This document shows, one piece after another, positions 8,700-17,434 of a DNA stretch of 64,000 bases. Position 1 is the stretch's first letter; every line of letters starts with the position of its first letter. A program made the translations under genes and the position numbers. The notes under the pieces are model-generated. The model ran no database searches and was not told the DNA's origin. It saw only the letters and a program-made list of their open reading frames with translations. Source of the DNA: Sphingobium chungbukense (GTDB lineage: Bacteria; Pseudomonadota; Alphaproteobacteria; Sphingomonadales; Sphingomonadaceae); NCBI RefSeq assembly GCF_001005725.1, contig NZ_LBIC01000012.1:164656-228655 (forward strand). Reading direction: 5' to 3'.

Positions 8700-9485
8700 C
8701 TAATCCAAATCGTCTAGAAATGCTCGTCGTCGCTCGGGTGCCGTCTGAATATATCGGCGCATCGTCAAAATAGCTTCCTCGGACCGCATTGTATCAAGGA
8801 AGGCATTTGCTTCGCGACTGAGGCGTTCACCGGATGGCTCGAGTGACAACTTTATGTTGGCAATTGCCCGCGGGTTCAGCGACGCAAGATCTGCAGCGAT
8901 CCGTATGGCCTCCTGCAAGGCGTCGCCGGAGAGGTGATGGACAAGACCGATTGCGTGTGCGCGTTCGGGCGTAACGATGCAGCCAGTTAGGATCATCTCA
9001 CGCGCTTTGCCTTCACCGAGGAGATCGACGAGACGCTGGGTCCCGCTACCCCCCGGCATGATGCCGAGGCGCACTTCCGGCAATCCCAAGCGAAAATCAC
9101 CTCGCTCAGCGACCCTGATGTCGCACCACATTGCTAGCTCGAGCCCACCGCCCATGCAGTCACCACCGATCGCGGCGACCACGGGCTTTCCGAGCGTAGC
9201 AAGGCGCCGGAGAAGGGCATGATAGCCGTCGCTGAGGGCGGTCCCGATGGACTCCATTGCCTCACGGTCTTCGCCAAATGCGATTAGCTCTTCAACGCTG
9301 TAATGAGTAATGAAGCGTCCCTCTGCGCCCGTTAGCACGATCGCGCGTGCATCCGATTGCTCCCATTCATCGATAAGCTGGGAGAGCTCCTGTGCCGCAG
9401 CCGCAGTGAAGTACCCCATGGGTGGGTTTGAGAAGCGCGCGATGATCACATCGCCGGTTCTAATGACAGACCAATGCATCATCAT
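8700..9485 (-). CDS. Enoyl-CoA hydratase/isomerase (crotonase family)
   Basis: A 261-residue crotonase. The oxyanion-hole segment around residue 110 (GGDCMGGGLELAMWCDIRVA) includes the first catalytic Glu of the hydratase family, and LPEVRLGIMPGGSGTQRL carries the second Glu, so hydration of an enoyl-CoA double bond is plausible. It is the last gene of the operon, three bases beyond the stop of an SDR gene. Three consecutive ATG codons (9485, 9482, 9479) could each be the start; CTGAGGC lies a few bases upstream. It fits with the acyl-CoA dehydrogenase, ligase and thiolase of the same operon in a beta-oxidation sequence. Confidence 0.92.
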   Translation of the reverse strand: MMMHWSVIRTGDVIIARFSNPPMGYFTAAAAQELSQLIDEWEQSDARAIVLTGAEGRFITHYSVEELIAFGEDREAMESIGTALSDGYHALLRRLATLGKPVVAAIGGDCMGGGLELAMWCDIRVAERGDFRLGLPEVRLGIMPGGSGTQRLVDLLGEGKAREMILTGCIVTPERAHAIGLVHHLSGDALQEAIRIAADLASLNPRAIANIKLSLEPSGERLSREANAFLDTMRSEEAILTMRRYIQTAPERRRAFLDDLD

Positions 9486-9488
9486 GCC

Positions 9489-10268
9489 TCAGACCATGTT
9501 CATGCCGCCGTCCACCACCAGCGAAGTACCGGTGACGTAGCGGCTCTCGTCCGATGCGAGGTAGAGTGCGGCGTTGGCGATATCCTGTGCGGTCCCTAGA
9601 TCACCCATGGGAATCATTGCTTTGAACTTCGCCTCGGCATCGGCGCCGGATCCCAAGCCAAGTCGCTCCGCCGTGCCTGAATAGATCGCCTCGATCATCT
9701 TCGTTCGCATTTGTCCCGGATGGATTGCATTGCAGCGAATCCCCTCAAGCGCTCCGTGGGAGGCCACTGACATTGTGAGTTGTCGCACAGCGGCCTTCGA
9801 TGTTCCATAAGCTGTCTGGAACGGCGTAGCGAGGAGGCCTGCGATCGAAGACAGGTTGATAATGGAACCGCCACCGGCCCGCCGTATGGCGGGAATGGCG
9901 GCTCGGCAACCGAGAAATGTTCCCTCTACGTTTATGGTCTGCACGCGACGGAACTCGTCGAGCGGTGTATCCTCCGGGCTCACCTTCTTCATGCTGCCTT
10001 CGGTGCCAGCATTGTTGACGAGGACGTCGAGGCGGCCAAACTTGGCCTCGGTTAGCTGCACAATCTCAGCCCAACGTGCCTCGTCAGCTACGTCCTGACG
10101 CGCTCCCAGGCATCCTAGTTCGGCAGCCGCGCCTAGGACACCAGTGCCGTCAACGTCTGTTATGAGGACCTGCGCGCCTTCACGAAGAAAAGTGAACGCC
10201 ATTGCTCGGCCGAAGTCACCGGCGCCACCCGTAATGAGTGCGACCTTACCTTCAAGTCTCCCGCTCAT
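9489..10268 (-). CDS. Short-chain dehydrogenase/reductase (SDR)
   Basis: A 259-residue SDR. The cofactor motif is TGGAGDFG, a variant of the usual TGxxxGIG with Asp-Phe before the last Gly. NNAGTEG is present near residue 86, and the catalytic Ser...Tyr-Lys appears as SSIAG...YGTSK around residues 140-158. The C-terminal VTGTSLVVDGG tail is standard. Its start overlaps the preceding SDR stop by four bases (ATGA), so the two are translationally coupled. In this operon it may be the 3-hydroxyacyl-CoA dehydrogenase of beta-oxidation or oxidise a ring hydroxyl. Confidence 0.92.
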   Translation of the reverse strand: MSGRLEGKVALITGGAGDFGRAMAFTFLREGAQVLITDVDGTGVLGAAAELGCLGARQDVADEARWAEIVQLTEAKFGRLDVLVNNAGTEGSMKKVSPEDTPLDEFRRVQTINVEGTFLGCRAAIPAIRRAGGGSIINLSSIAGLLATPFQTAYGTSKAAVRQLTMSVASHGALEGIRCNAIHPGQMRTKMIEAIYSGTAERLGLGSGADAEAKFKAMIPMGDLGTAQDIANAALYLASDESRYVTGTSLVVDGGMNMV

Positions 10269-11044
10269 GTCTGATATCCACCATCAACTGAGAAAATGCT
10301 GCCCGTTACAAATCCCGCCTCATCCGAGGCGAGGTAGGCGACAAGGGCTGCGACATCAGCAGGTTGACCGATCCGCCCAATGGGATGCTGTGCCTGCATG
10401 ATTTTCAACCCTCCCTCGATTGAGCCACCGATGCTCGCGAGAAACTCTCCGCTAAGATCTGTCTCGATATAGCCGGGACGCACAGCATTCACTCTTATCG
10501 GCTGTCCGGCGGCCCCATATTCGAGAGCAGCGCAGCGGGTAAGCCCCTCAACGCCCATCTTCGCGGCCGAGTATGCCGGGAGCGTGGCGTGTCCCTTTCC
10601 GGCCGCGACAGATGACAGGTTCACGATCGCGCCGCCCTTGCCATCGCGCAGCATCGCCTCGGCACCTAACTTCATGCCTAGAAACACCGATGTCAGGTTA
10701 GAATCCAGCATCGACTGGAATTCTTGGACTGTCGTCTCAGCTATAGTCGCCGCTGCCGATGCTGCGGCATTGTTTATGAGGACGTCAAGTCGTCCAAACC
10801 GACCGAGTACGTGTTCGAACACATGATGCCATGCCTTCTCCTCGGCCACATCCTGCTGCACAAATGAGAAAATCTCAGGACTGTCGATCTGTGCTTCCAG
10901 TTCCAAGCCACGCTGGGCGTTGCGGGCCGTGGCAATGACGATCGCGCCTTCCGACAGCAGACGTTCGACGATGGCACGGCCAATGCCTAGCGTGCCTCCG
11001 GTGACCAGGACGACCTTGCCGTTGAGGCGATCAGCAAATGACAT
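10265..11044 (-). CDS. Short-chain dehydrogenase/reductase (SDR)
   Basis: A 259-residue SDR with TGGTLGIG at residues 16-23, NNAA in place of NNAG near residue 91, and SSVAAGKG...YSAAK as the catalytic stretch. The tail GFVTGSIFSVDGG is typical. It overlaps the EthD gene by 14 bp at its start and the next SDR by 4 bp at its end, showing tight operon packing. It is one of three consecutive-block SDRs whose separate substrates cannot be assigned. Confidence 0.92.
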   Translation of the reverse strand: MSFADRLNGKVVLVTGGTLGIGRAIVERLLSEGAIVIATARNAQRGLELEAQIDSPEIFSFVQQDVAEEKAWHHVFEHVLGRFGRLDVLINNAAASAAATIAETTVQEFQSMLDSNLTSVFLGMKLGAEAMLRDGKGGAIVNLSSVAAGKGHATLPAYSAAKMGVEGLTRCAALEYGAAGQPIRVNAVRPGYIETDLSGEFLASIGGSIEGGLKIMQAQHPIGRIGQPADVAALVAYLASDEAGFVTGSIFSVDGGYQT

Positions 11045-11399
11045 GTTCGTGCGTCATGAAAATAGGTGATCGGGCGAAGTCGATGAACTCACCTTCGTCG
11101 TCGAGCAAGTCTGCCATCGCCTTCTGGCCTTCAGGAGAGGTGAGGGCAGCCATTGCCTGCTCCTCACTGTCCCACCATCCTTCCATGACGCCGTCGTAGC
11201 CGTCCAGGCCGCCCCGCGCAGCCGCCATCGCACCGTTCATTGCGGTGTCGTAACTGTGGCTCTGAACGTAGCGCACCATCCCAATGGCTTCAGCACGCTC
11301 CTTCACTAGACCAGCATGACGGCCACGCCAGTAAGTCTGGAAGCTGTCCCGACTAATACCTTCCTTGCGGGTCAGGCAATAAATAACCTTTATTTGCAT
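11031..11399 (-). CDS. EthD-domain protein
   Basis: A 122-residue protein of the EthD/dimeric alpha-beta barrel superfamily: IKVIYCLTRKEGISRDSFQT followed by YWRGRHAGLV is the typical EthD opening with a conserved His, and VMEGWWDSEEQAMAAL matches the second half. An upstream in-frame TTG would add four residues, but ATG at 11399 with GGTGAGGAC before it is preferred. EthD proteins occur in ether and steroid or aromatic catabolic operons and some are lyases or monooxygenase helpers; the role here is unknown. It lies between two SDR genes. Confidence 0.85.
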   Translation of the reverse strand: MQIKVIYCLTRKEGISRDSFQTYWRGRHAGLVKERAEAIGMVRYVQSHSYDTAMNGAMAAARGGLDGYDGVMEGWWDSEEQAMAALTSPEGQKAMADLLDDEGEFIDFARSPIFMTHEHVIC

Positions 11400-11416
11400 A
11401 GTCCTCACCAAAATCC

Positions 11417-12145
11417 TTATTGGGCGGTGTAGCCGCCATCCACCATCAAACTCGTTCCCGCGATAAAACTCGCATCGTCCGAGGCGAGGAAGAGCACTGG
11501 AGCGGCGATCTCGTTGGGATTTGCGATCCGGCCAATCGGGTGCAGAGCAATGACTTGTGGCATCAGCTCGTCCGTGACACCCGCCTCAATCATCGGGGTC
11601 ATTACAAAGCCGGGGCACACCGCATTTACCCTGATCCCCCTCGCCGCATACTCAATGCCGAGCGCGCGCGTGAGGTTGACCACCGCACCTTTCGACGCCG
11701 CGTACGCGGCATGTCCCGGGAAGCCGACGTGGCCATGGATCGATGCAATATTTATGATTGCCCCGCCGCTGCCTTCTTTCAGCATATGCCGGATCGTGGC
11801 CTGCGCCATGTAGAAGCTGCCGTCCAGATTCACAGCTTGAGTCCGGCGCCAATGGGCCTCGCTCACGCTCTCGGTCGGCTCCAGCGAACCGATACCGGCG
11901 CTGTTGACCAGGATGTCGATACGGCCGAGTCCTGCGACTGCGTCCGCAACAATGGTCGCTGCGGCATCAGCCGTGCTGACATCTCCAGCCAATTGAAGGA
12001 TGCCGTCGACGCCACCAGCCGGCAACCGCAGATCGACACTGGCTACCCGCGCGCCTTCGGCGAGGAAAGCCGCGCAGCATGCAGCACCGATGCCGGACGA
12101 GCCGCCGGTCACGAGCACGGTTTTGCCGGAGAAACGCCCGCTCAT
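11417..12145 (-). CDS. Short-chain dehydrogenase/reductase (SDR)
   Basis: A 242-residue SDR: TGGSSGIG near residue 12, VNSAGIG in the NNAG position, and SSI-like INIASIHG...YAASK as the active-site region, then FIAGTSLMVDGG at the end. The open frame extends 58 codons further upstream, but that stretch lies inside the preceding gene; ATG at 12145, overlapping the preceding stop as ATGA, is the natural start. It belongs to the beta-oxidation-like operon. Confidence 0.92.
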   Translation of the reverse strand: MSGRFSGKTVLVTGGSSGIGAACCAAFLAEGARVASVDLRLPAGGVDGILQLAGDVSTADAAATIVADAVAGLGRIDILVNSAGIGSLEPTESVSEAHWRRTQAVNLDGSFYMAQATIRHMLKEGSGGAIINIASIHGHVGFPGHAAYAASKGAVVNLTRALGIEYAARGIRVNAVCPGFVMTPMIEAGVTDELMPQVIALHPIGRIANPNEIAAPVLFLASDDASFIAGTSLMVDGGYTAQ

Positions 12146-13254
12146 CGGATGGTCTCGGCTGTCACGAGGCCAGCGTCCTGCCACTCTTGAAGCAAAGCAC
12201 GCGCCCCGAAGGCTATGGAGGGCGGCACAAACCCATGTGCGCGAAGCTGTCCGGCAATCACGCGCTGAAGAACGATCGCACCAATATGGCCTGTCTGGTC
12301 GTATCCGCGGACACCCCACAGAACCGCAGTCGCGTGCGCCATCTCGCCGCGTCCGTGGCAGGAAACGATTGTCCGGCTGATATTGGGATCGTCGCGCGGC
12401 GGTTCCTTGGTGGTCATCTGGTGACCCATTTCGTTCGTCGCCCGCTCCTGTACATCAGCCGGCTGGTCCGCCCACTTCTCACGAAACTCGCGGGTCAGCG
12501 CTGCGGTGCGCTCCATATGCTCGGGGCTTCCGAAACTGACCAGTACCTTGCAGTTCCGAACTGTCGCGTGATCCTGATACCAGATCGGCTCGGCGCCGCC
12601 GGACCATGGGAGGCAAGTCAGCACCTCGTGTGTGCCGGGAGCGACCGCCTGGAAAGTGGTCGCCGGTGGCCACTCGACCAGTTCCTTATTCACGAGCTTC
12701 AGCTGAGGCTGGCAGCACATGCGGAGGAAGGACAGGGTGGAGGCAACCGAAGGAGAAGAGCCGAGCGGCACGTAGAGGATGTCGAGCGTGTCGATGCCGG
12801 CGGTCTCAAGCACGAGTGCGGATGCCAGGTCGCCGCTCGCCCACATCATAGACATGCACGGAATCAGCGTCAGTTTCGCGGCGGCGAACTTATTGCCCCA
12901 CGTTACCCGGCAATGCGCGGTCCAGTCCTGCTCACCGCTCGAATCGAAGTAATGGCAGCCGGCGGCGAGCGCTGCTTCCACGATCGGGGAAGCGAGCTGC
13001 ATCATCGGACCAACGGTGTTGTAGACTGCCAGCTTGCCGCGGAACAGCTCTGTGAGCGGCCCAACTTCGCAAGCGACGCCCTGGACCTCATATTGGGCTC
13101 CGGCGAGCTCGGGATTGTTTGCCAGTTCAGCCTTCAGTCGCTCAGCGTTACGCCCGGCGGCGATGAATGGAATGCCACGCGCCGCCAGCTGGCCAGCGAT
13201 CATTTTCCCGGTGTATCCGCTCGCCCCGTACAGGACGACCTTAGCTTCGCTCAT
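12142..13254 (-). CDS. Saccharopine dehydrogenase-like NAD(P)-binding oxidoreductase
   Basis: A 370-residue protein with an N-terminal Rossmann motif VVLYGASGYTGKMIAGQLA, as in the saccharopine dehydrogenase/trans-acting enoyl reductase family, followed by YNTVGPM and HYFDSSGE, both family hallmarks. Members reduce double bonds or imines using NAD(P)H, often on CoA-bound or terpenoid substrates. ATG at 13254 has GAGAGGAAAGAG ahead of it; an in-frame ATG 24 bases earlier lacks such a site. The gene ends in a 4-bp overlap with the SDR. A possible role is saturating a ring or side-chain double bond; this is inference. Confidence 0.82.
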   Translation of the reverse strand: MSEAKVVLYGASGYTGKMIAGQLAARGIPFIAAGRNAERLKAELANNPELAGAQYEVQGVACEVGPLTELFRGKLAVYNTVGPMMQLASPIVEAALAAGCHYFDSSGEQDWTAHCRVTWGNKFAAAKLTLIPCMSMMWASGDLASALVLETAGIDTLDILYVPLGSSPSVASTLSFLRMCCQPQLKLVNKELVEWPPATTFQAVAPGTHEVLTCLPWSGGAEPIWYQDHATVRNCKVLVSFGSPEHMERTAALTREFREKWADQPADVQERATNEMGHQMTTKEPPRDDPNISRTIVSCHGRGEMAHATAVLWGVRGYDQTGHIGAIVLQRVIAGQLRAHGFVPPSIAFGARALLQEWQDAGLVTAETIR

Positions 13255-13274
13255 TACTCTTTCCTCTCTCGAAA

Positions 13275-14873
13275 TCATGCAGACTGGTGACGCTTCTCAG
13301 TGTGAACCGAGGAAGAGTCTTTTTCGAACGCTTCGGCAAGAAAGCGCTCCTGTGGTTTCTCCGACGCAGTCTTCGGGATTGCGTCGAGCTGTTGGATGAA
13401 GCTCGGGACCATTCCGGAGTCGAGCCGCTCACGGCACCAGCCGAACAGAAGTTGTGCATCGAAGGATGCCGGATCGGCTGGGACGATCGCCGCGACGACG
13501 TCCTTTTCACCAGGGGCCCCTGATGCGGCAGTGACGCCCCAGACAAACACGTCGCTGACGGTGGGATGTTCCGCGATCACCTTTTCGACGATTGCCGGGT
13601 TCACGAACTCGCCGTTATGCCGAATGCCGCCGCCGCTACGGAACTGGAAATAGATCCAGCCCTCTGTGTCCCGCATCACGACATCTCCGGTGCGCAACCA
13701 CCCGCCCTCGGTTTTGCGCGCGCTTGCCTCCGGCAAGCCGATGTAAGCAACGGACATCGGAGAGCCATCGGCGTTTCCGAACCAGAGCTCGCCAGGCTCG
13801 CCGTCAGCGACATCGACACCGTCCTCGTCCACGATGCGCACTTGTAGGGACGGGGGAGCCTTGCCGCAGCTTCCGGGAGGACCGGCGTTCGCCGGGTTCA
13901 GAAGGAGCCCTCCTTCCATCGCACCATAGAATTCGATAATGTCCAGGCCGAAGCGGCTACGGAAAGTTTCCCAGATCGCAGTCGGCATGCCCGCACTGAT
14001 GACATGACGGACGGGATTGTCGCGATCATCGGCGCGCTCTGGTTCCGAGTAGATCGCAGTTGCCATTCCGCCGAGTAGCGAGAATGTGGTGCAACCGTTG
14101 CGCCGGATGATTTCCCAAAGACGCGATTTGGTGAACCGGCGGCTGAAGACAGCACGCAGACCCATGCCCAGCGAAGGCGCGAGTGTCACATACTGAGCAT
14201 TGCCGTGCGTGAGGGAAAGCCCGGTATAGGGCCGATCGCCTGCATTGTACCCGAACATACTCTCGCCATATCCGCTCGCCGCGATGAAGCGGCCGTGCGT
14301 AACGACAATGCCCTTCGGGTCCCCGGTGGTGCCGCTCGTATACATGATCTGCATGGGTGCAGTGGCACTGTCGATCGCGAGCGGCAGCTCGGCACCTTCA
14401 ATCGCCAGATCACCGATGACGATGGTGTCGATGGAAGGTGTCGGCGAAGGGAGATCGCCGACAAAGGCTACCCACTTCAACGCGGGAAGTGAGGATAAAA
14501 CTGCCGCGAGATTGTCTGCCGCATAATCGCCGGCGACTACGCCCACGCATTCTGCATCGCGCAGCATATAGGACAGCTTCTCCCCCCTCATGCGAGGGTC
14601 AAGCGGCACAAGTTCGCAACCGACGATACTGGTGGCGACCATCAGTTCGACGAATTCAGGGTGATTTTGAAGGAGTAGACCGATCCGGTCGCCTTTGGCG
14701 ATGCCGCGTGATTTCAGCCCGCGCGCCAATGCCTGACCGGCTCTCCAAAGCTCGGCATATGTGCGCGTTTCCTGCTCACCCTCATGTTCAAATGTCAGAA
14801 CATCAAGGTTTGGGAGTTCATCGGCGCGAGCGCGGATGAGGTGACCGATCGTAGGAAATGTCATAATGCTCAT
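13275..14873 (-). CDS. AMP-dependent acyl-CoA synthetase/ligase
   Basis: A 532-residue adenylate-forming enzyme. MYTSGTTGDPKGIVVTH (near residue 175) is the P-loop, EFYGAMEGG the A5 motif, LRTGDVV the A7 motif and PKTASEKPQER near the C-terminus holds the catalytic Lys of motif A10. The sequence style resembles carnitine- or cyclohexanecarboxylate-type CoA ligases, so a carboxylic acid is activated to its CoA thioester with ATP. It overlaps the thiolase stop by four bases. It would feed the acyl-CoA dehydrogenase, hydratase and thiolase encoded beside it. The acid is unknown. Confidence 0.92.
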   Translation of the reverse strand: MSIMTFPTIGHLIRARADELPNLDVLTFEHEGEQETRTYAELWRAGQALARGLKSRGIAKGDRIGLLLQNHPEFVELMVATSIVGCELVPLDPRMRGEKLSYMLRDAECVGVVAGDYAADNLAAVLSSLPALKWVAFVGDLPSPTPSIDTIVIGDLAIEGAELPLAIDSATAPMQIMYTSGTTGDPKGIVVTHGRFIAASGYGESMFGYNAGDRPYTGLSLTHGNAQYVTLAPSLGMGLRAVFSRRFTKSRLWEIIRRNGCTTFSLLGGMATAIYSEPERADDRDNPVRHVISAGMPTAIWETFRSRFGLDIIEFYGAMEGGLLLNPANAGPPGSCGKAPPSLQVRIVDEDGVDVADGEPGELWFGNADGSPMSVAYIGLPEASARKTEGGWLRTGDVVMRDTEGWIYFQFRSGGGIRHNGEFVNPAIVEKVIAEHPTVSDVFVWGVTAASGAPGEKDVVAAIVPADPASFDAQLLFGWCRERLDSGMVPSFIQQLDAIPKTASEKPQERFLAEAFEKDSSSVHTEKRHQSA

Positions 14874-16108
14874 CTCTGCAAGGTTGTGACGACTAGCGCG
14901 CCGACGTCGTCGCCGACGTAGCCGCCACCATTTTCGGCGATTGCGGTCCGGGCACCTTCGACCTGCCGGGGTCCAGCCTGGCCGCGCAACTGCTCAGTCA
15001 GTTCCACGATCTGGGCGAGGCCGGTTGCACCGATGGGATGCCCCTTGCGGAGTAGGCCGCCCGACGGATTGACCACGGTTCTCCCGCCGCCTCCAAGCGC
15101 GGTAAGACCCTGTTCAATAAGGGGACCAGCTTCGCCCTTGGCACAGATACCGAGATATTCGGTGTGGATGACTTCGGACGGGGCTGAAGCATCGTGAAGT
15201 TCCACGACATCGATGTCCTCGGGACCGAATCCGGCCTCTTCGTAAGCCTTGCCAATCGTCGCCTCGAATACGCCATCCACTGCATCTGCGGCATAGTCCC
15301 AGCCCGTTGCCAGAACGGAGGATGCGATCCTGACTGGATCCACCAGCCCCAGTGCCTTGGCCTTACGCTCGGAAACGAGCACAACGGCTGCTGCTCCATC
15401 GCCGATTGGCGAGCACATAGGCAGTGTGAGGGGATCCGCGACCACGCGGGCGTTCAAGACGTCTTCGATGGTGAGAACATCGCGGAATTGTGCCCGCGGA
15501 TTGAGTGCTCCGTGTCGGCTGTTCTTGGCGGAGACTGCGGCGAAGTGCCGCGCGGTCGAGCCGTATTTGCGCATATGCGGCGCTGCCATCGTCGCATATA
15601 TGTCCATGAAGATCGAGCGCGCAGCCGCGTTCTCTGTGTCCGGCTCAATCCCTTCGGACCGAAGTTTGCGATCGATAGATGCCTGAACGCCCTCCATGTC
15701 TTCAAAATCCACCGCGCCGGCGAACACCGAGAAAGTGCGTGCTTTGTCAGGATGAACCAGCTTCTCGAAGCCGCACGCGAGTACGACATCATAGGCACCG
15801 AATGTAACCATCGAGGCCGCTTGCTGTAGCGCCGTACCAGCGGAGGCGCAGGCGTTCTCGACGTTGATAACCGGGATATGCCCGATACCCATGCCGCGCA
15901 GCGCGACCTCTCCGGGAATGAGGACTTGCCCCGTAATGACGCCACCCGCTGCATTCGCCATATAGGCGGCCTCGAGATCATCTCCTGACAGACCAGCATC
16001 GGCGAGAGCGGCCGAGATGGCCTCGGCTGCGAGTGACTTCAAGCCCCTGTCGAGATGCTTCCCGAAGGTCGTCATGCCGACCCCTGCGACGTACGCATTC
16101 TGCTTCAT
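14870..16108 (-). CDS. SCP-x-type thiolase (acetyl-CoA acetyltransferase-like)
   Basis: A 412-residue thiolase-fold protein. NVENACASAGTALQ holds the acylated Cys, ELHDASAPSEVIHTEYLG the conserved His region of the SCP-x branch, and NPSGGLLRKGHPIGATGLAQ the second catalytic His. This branch cleaves branched or sterol-side-chain 3-ketoacyl-CoA and often works with a DUF35/OB-fold partner; no such partner is encoded in this operon. ATGA overlaps link it to both neighbours. It would catalyse the final carbon-carbon cleavage of the pathway. Confidence 0.9.
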   Translation of the reverse strand: MKQNAYVAGVGMTTFGKHLDRGLKSLAAEAISAALADAGLSGDDLEAAYMANAAGGVITGQVLIPGEVALRGMGIGHIPVINVENACASAGTALQQAASMVTFGAYDVVLACGFEKLVHPDKARTFSVFAGAVDFEDMEGVQASIDRKLRSEGIEPDTENAAARSIFMDIYATMAAPHMRKYGSTARHFAAVSAKNSRHGALNPRAQFRDVLTIEDVLNARVVADPLTLPMCSPIGDGAAAVVLVSERKAKALGLVDPVRIASSVLATGWDYAADAVDGVFEATIGKAYEEAGFGPEDIDVVELHDASAPSEVIHTEYLGICAKGEAGPLIEQGLTALGGGGRTVVNPSGGLLRKGHPIGATGLAQIVELTEQLRGQAGPRQVEGARTAIAENGGGYVGDDVGALVVTTLQR

Positions 16109-17403
16109 GCAAATCGCTCCGGATCGGCGAGCCCATAGCCCCCTTTGATAGAGAGGATTTCGTTGCAGCCATCTTCGATCAAAGCGAGACGCGCGTCCCG
16201 GAAGGTCTTCTCGATGGGATATTCGTCGGTCATCCCATTGCCGCCGAAAATTTGCATCGCATCCGAGGCTACCTCGAAGGCCGTCTGGGTGCCAGTGATC
16301 TTTGCCATCATCGCCGAGGGCAGGGACGGGGTAGGGGCAGTCGCGTTGTAGAGCGCTACACGCCGCGTTAGCGCGCGGCTCAGCTCGATCTTGCGCGCCA
16401 TGTGAAACAGCCGCTGTGCGACGGACTGGTGACGGATTATCGGAACCCCGCCCTGCTTCCTCTCATGCGCATAGTCCCAGGCAAGCTCGTAGGCTGAGCG
16501 CGCGTTCCCGGTCCAGACAGCGCCCATGAGGGTGTTGGCCTCGGCATGCACGCCGTAGACTGCCCGCTTATAGTCTTCGGGGCCGGCGATCACATTGTCG
16601 AGCGGCAACTCGACATTGTCGAAGAAGAGCTCTCCTTGCGGCAGCGCGCGCTGCCCCATTTTCGCGATAACGCGCCCCTTTGTGACACCGGGGGCGTCCA
16701 ACGGTACGATAATGCAGGCACCGTTTCTCGGGTCCGCACCATTCCCGGTATCCGCTGCTACGTAGAGCACGCAGATCTCTGCGGCTGGCGCATTGGAGCA
16801 CCAGGCCGCCTTCTGACCCTGCAGCACGATGCGGTCGGCTTCGAACTTCGCTACGCAATTGGGCCGGCCATATTTCGCGTTAGGGGCGAAAATTGCGCCG
16901 TTCGGATCGAGCATGTCGGTACCATGATCTGGCTCGGTGATCGCCCAGCAACCGGGAACACCCTCGGGATACTTCGCGATCAGATCAGAGCGACCAAACA
17001 TATGCATCATCACATGCGGGAGCATCGTCGCGCCGAGGACGATTGCGAGACCTCCATCGCCATAGCCGAACTCCTCATTGGCGATGCACAGAAGGACCGC
17101 GCGTTCTGCCTCCGGCATTGCCATAAGATCAGCGACGGATATGCCGAGAGTGGCGAATTCCTTCATGAACGACCAGTAGGGCGAGCCTGGCGCCAGTTGC
17201 TCGCCGGGATCGATGCGGTCTAGCTTCTGGCCAAGCGGACGCATCACCCTTCGAGCAAAGCCGTTCAAAACATCGCGGATTGCCTCCTGCTCTTCCGTCA
17301 GAAGGCTCTCCGCGCCCCACGCCGTCATTACGGCGCGAGGATCGGCAGGCCAGTCGAGTATGCGCGGCCGCTGTAAGGCCTCGATGGTCGTTGGGTCGTT
17401 CAT
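16105..17403 (-). CDS. Acyl-CoA dehydrogenase, catalytic position changed to Asp
   Basis: A 432-residue flavoprotein of the acyl-CoA dehydrogenase family: CWAITEPDHGTDM is the FAD-contacting region, KMGQRALPQGELFFDNVELP follows, and MQIFGGNGMTDEYPIEKTFRDAR is the C-terminal signature. In the medium-chain enzyme the catalytic Glu lies in IYEGT; the matching segment here is IEDGCNEIL, which puts Asp at that place with a Glu one residue earlier. The enzyme may still work, or use a shifted base. It is the second gene of the operon, 31 bp after the TonB receptor gene. It would introduce the alpha-beta double bond in an acyl-CoA. Confidence 0.9.
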   Translation of the reverse strand: MNDPTTIEALQRPRILDWPADPRAVMTAWGAESLLTEEQEAIRDVLNGFARRVMRPLGQKLDRIDPGEQLAPGSPYWSFMKEFATLGISVADLMAMPEAERAVLLCIANEEFGYGDGGLAIVLGATMLPHVMMHMFGRSDLIAKYPEGVPGCWAITEPDHGTDMLDPNGAIFAPNAKYGRPNCVAKFEADRIVLQGQKAAWCSNAPAAEICVLYVAADTGNGADPRNGACIIVPLDAPGVTKGRVIAKMGQRALPQGELFFDNVELPLDNVIAGPEDYKRAVYGVHAEANTLMGAVWTGNARSAYELAWDYAHERKQGGVPIIRHQSVAQRLFHMARKIELSRALTRRVALYNATAPTPSLPSAMMAKITGTQTAFEVASDAMQIFGGNGMTDEYPIEKTFRDARLALIEDGCNEILSIKGGYGLADPERFA

Positions 17404-17434
17404 GAGGATTTCCTTTGCTGAGACAGCAGCGATT

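Noticed and set aside
12079..13290. 403-codon plus-strand frame
   Set aside because: Antisense to the saccharopine dehydrogenase-like and SDR genes, which have clear motifs and coupled starts.
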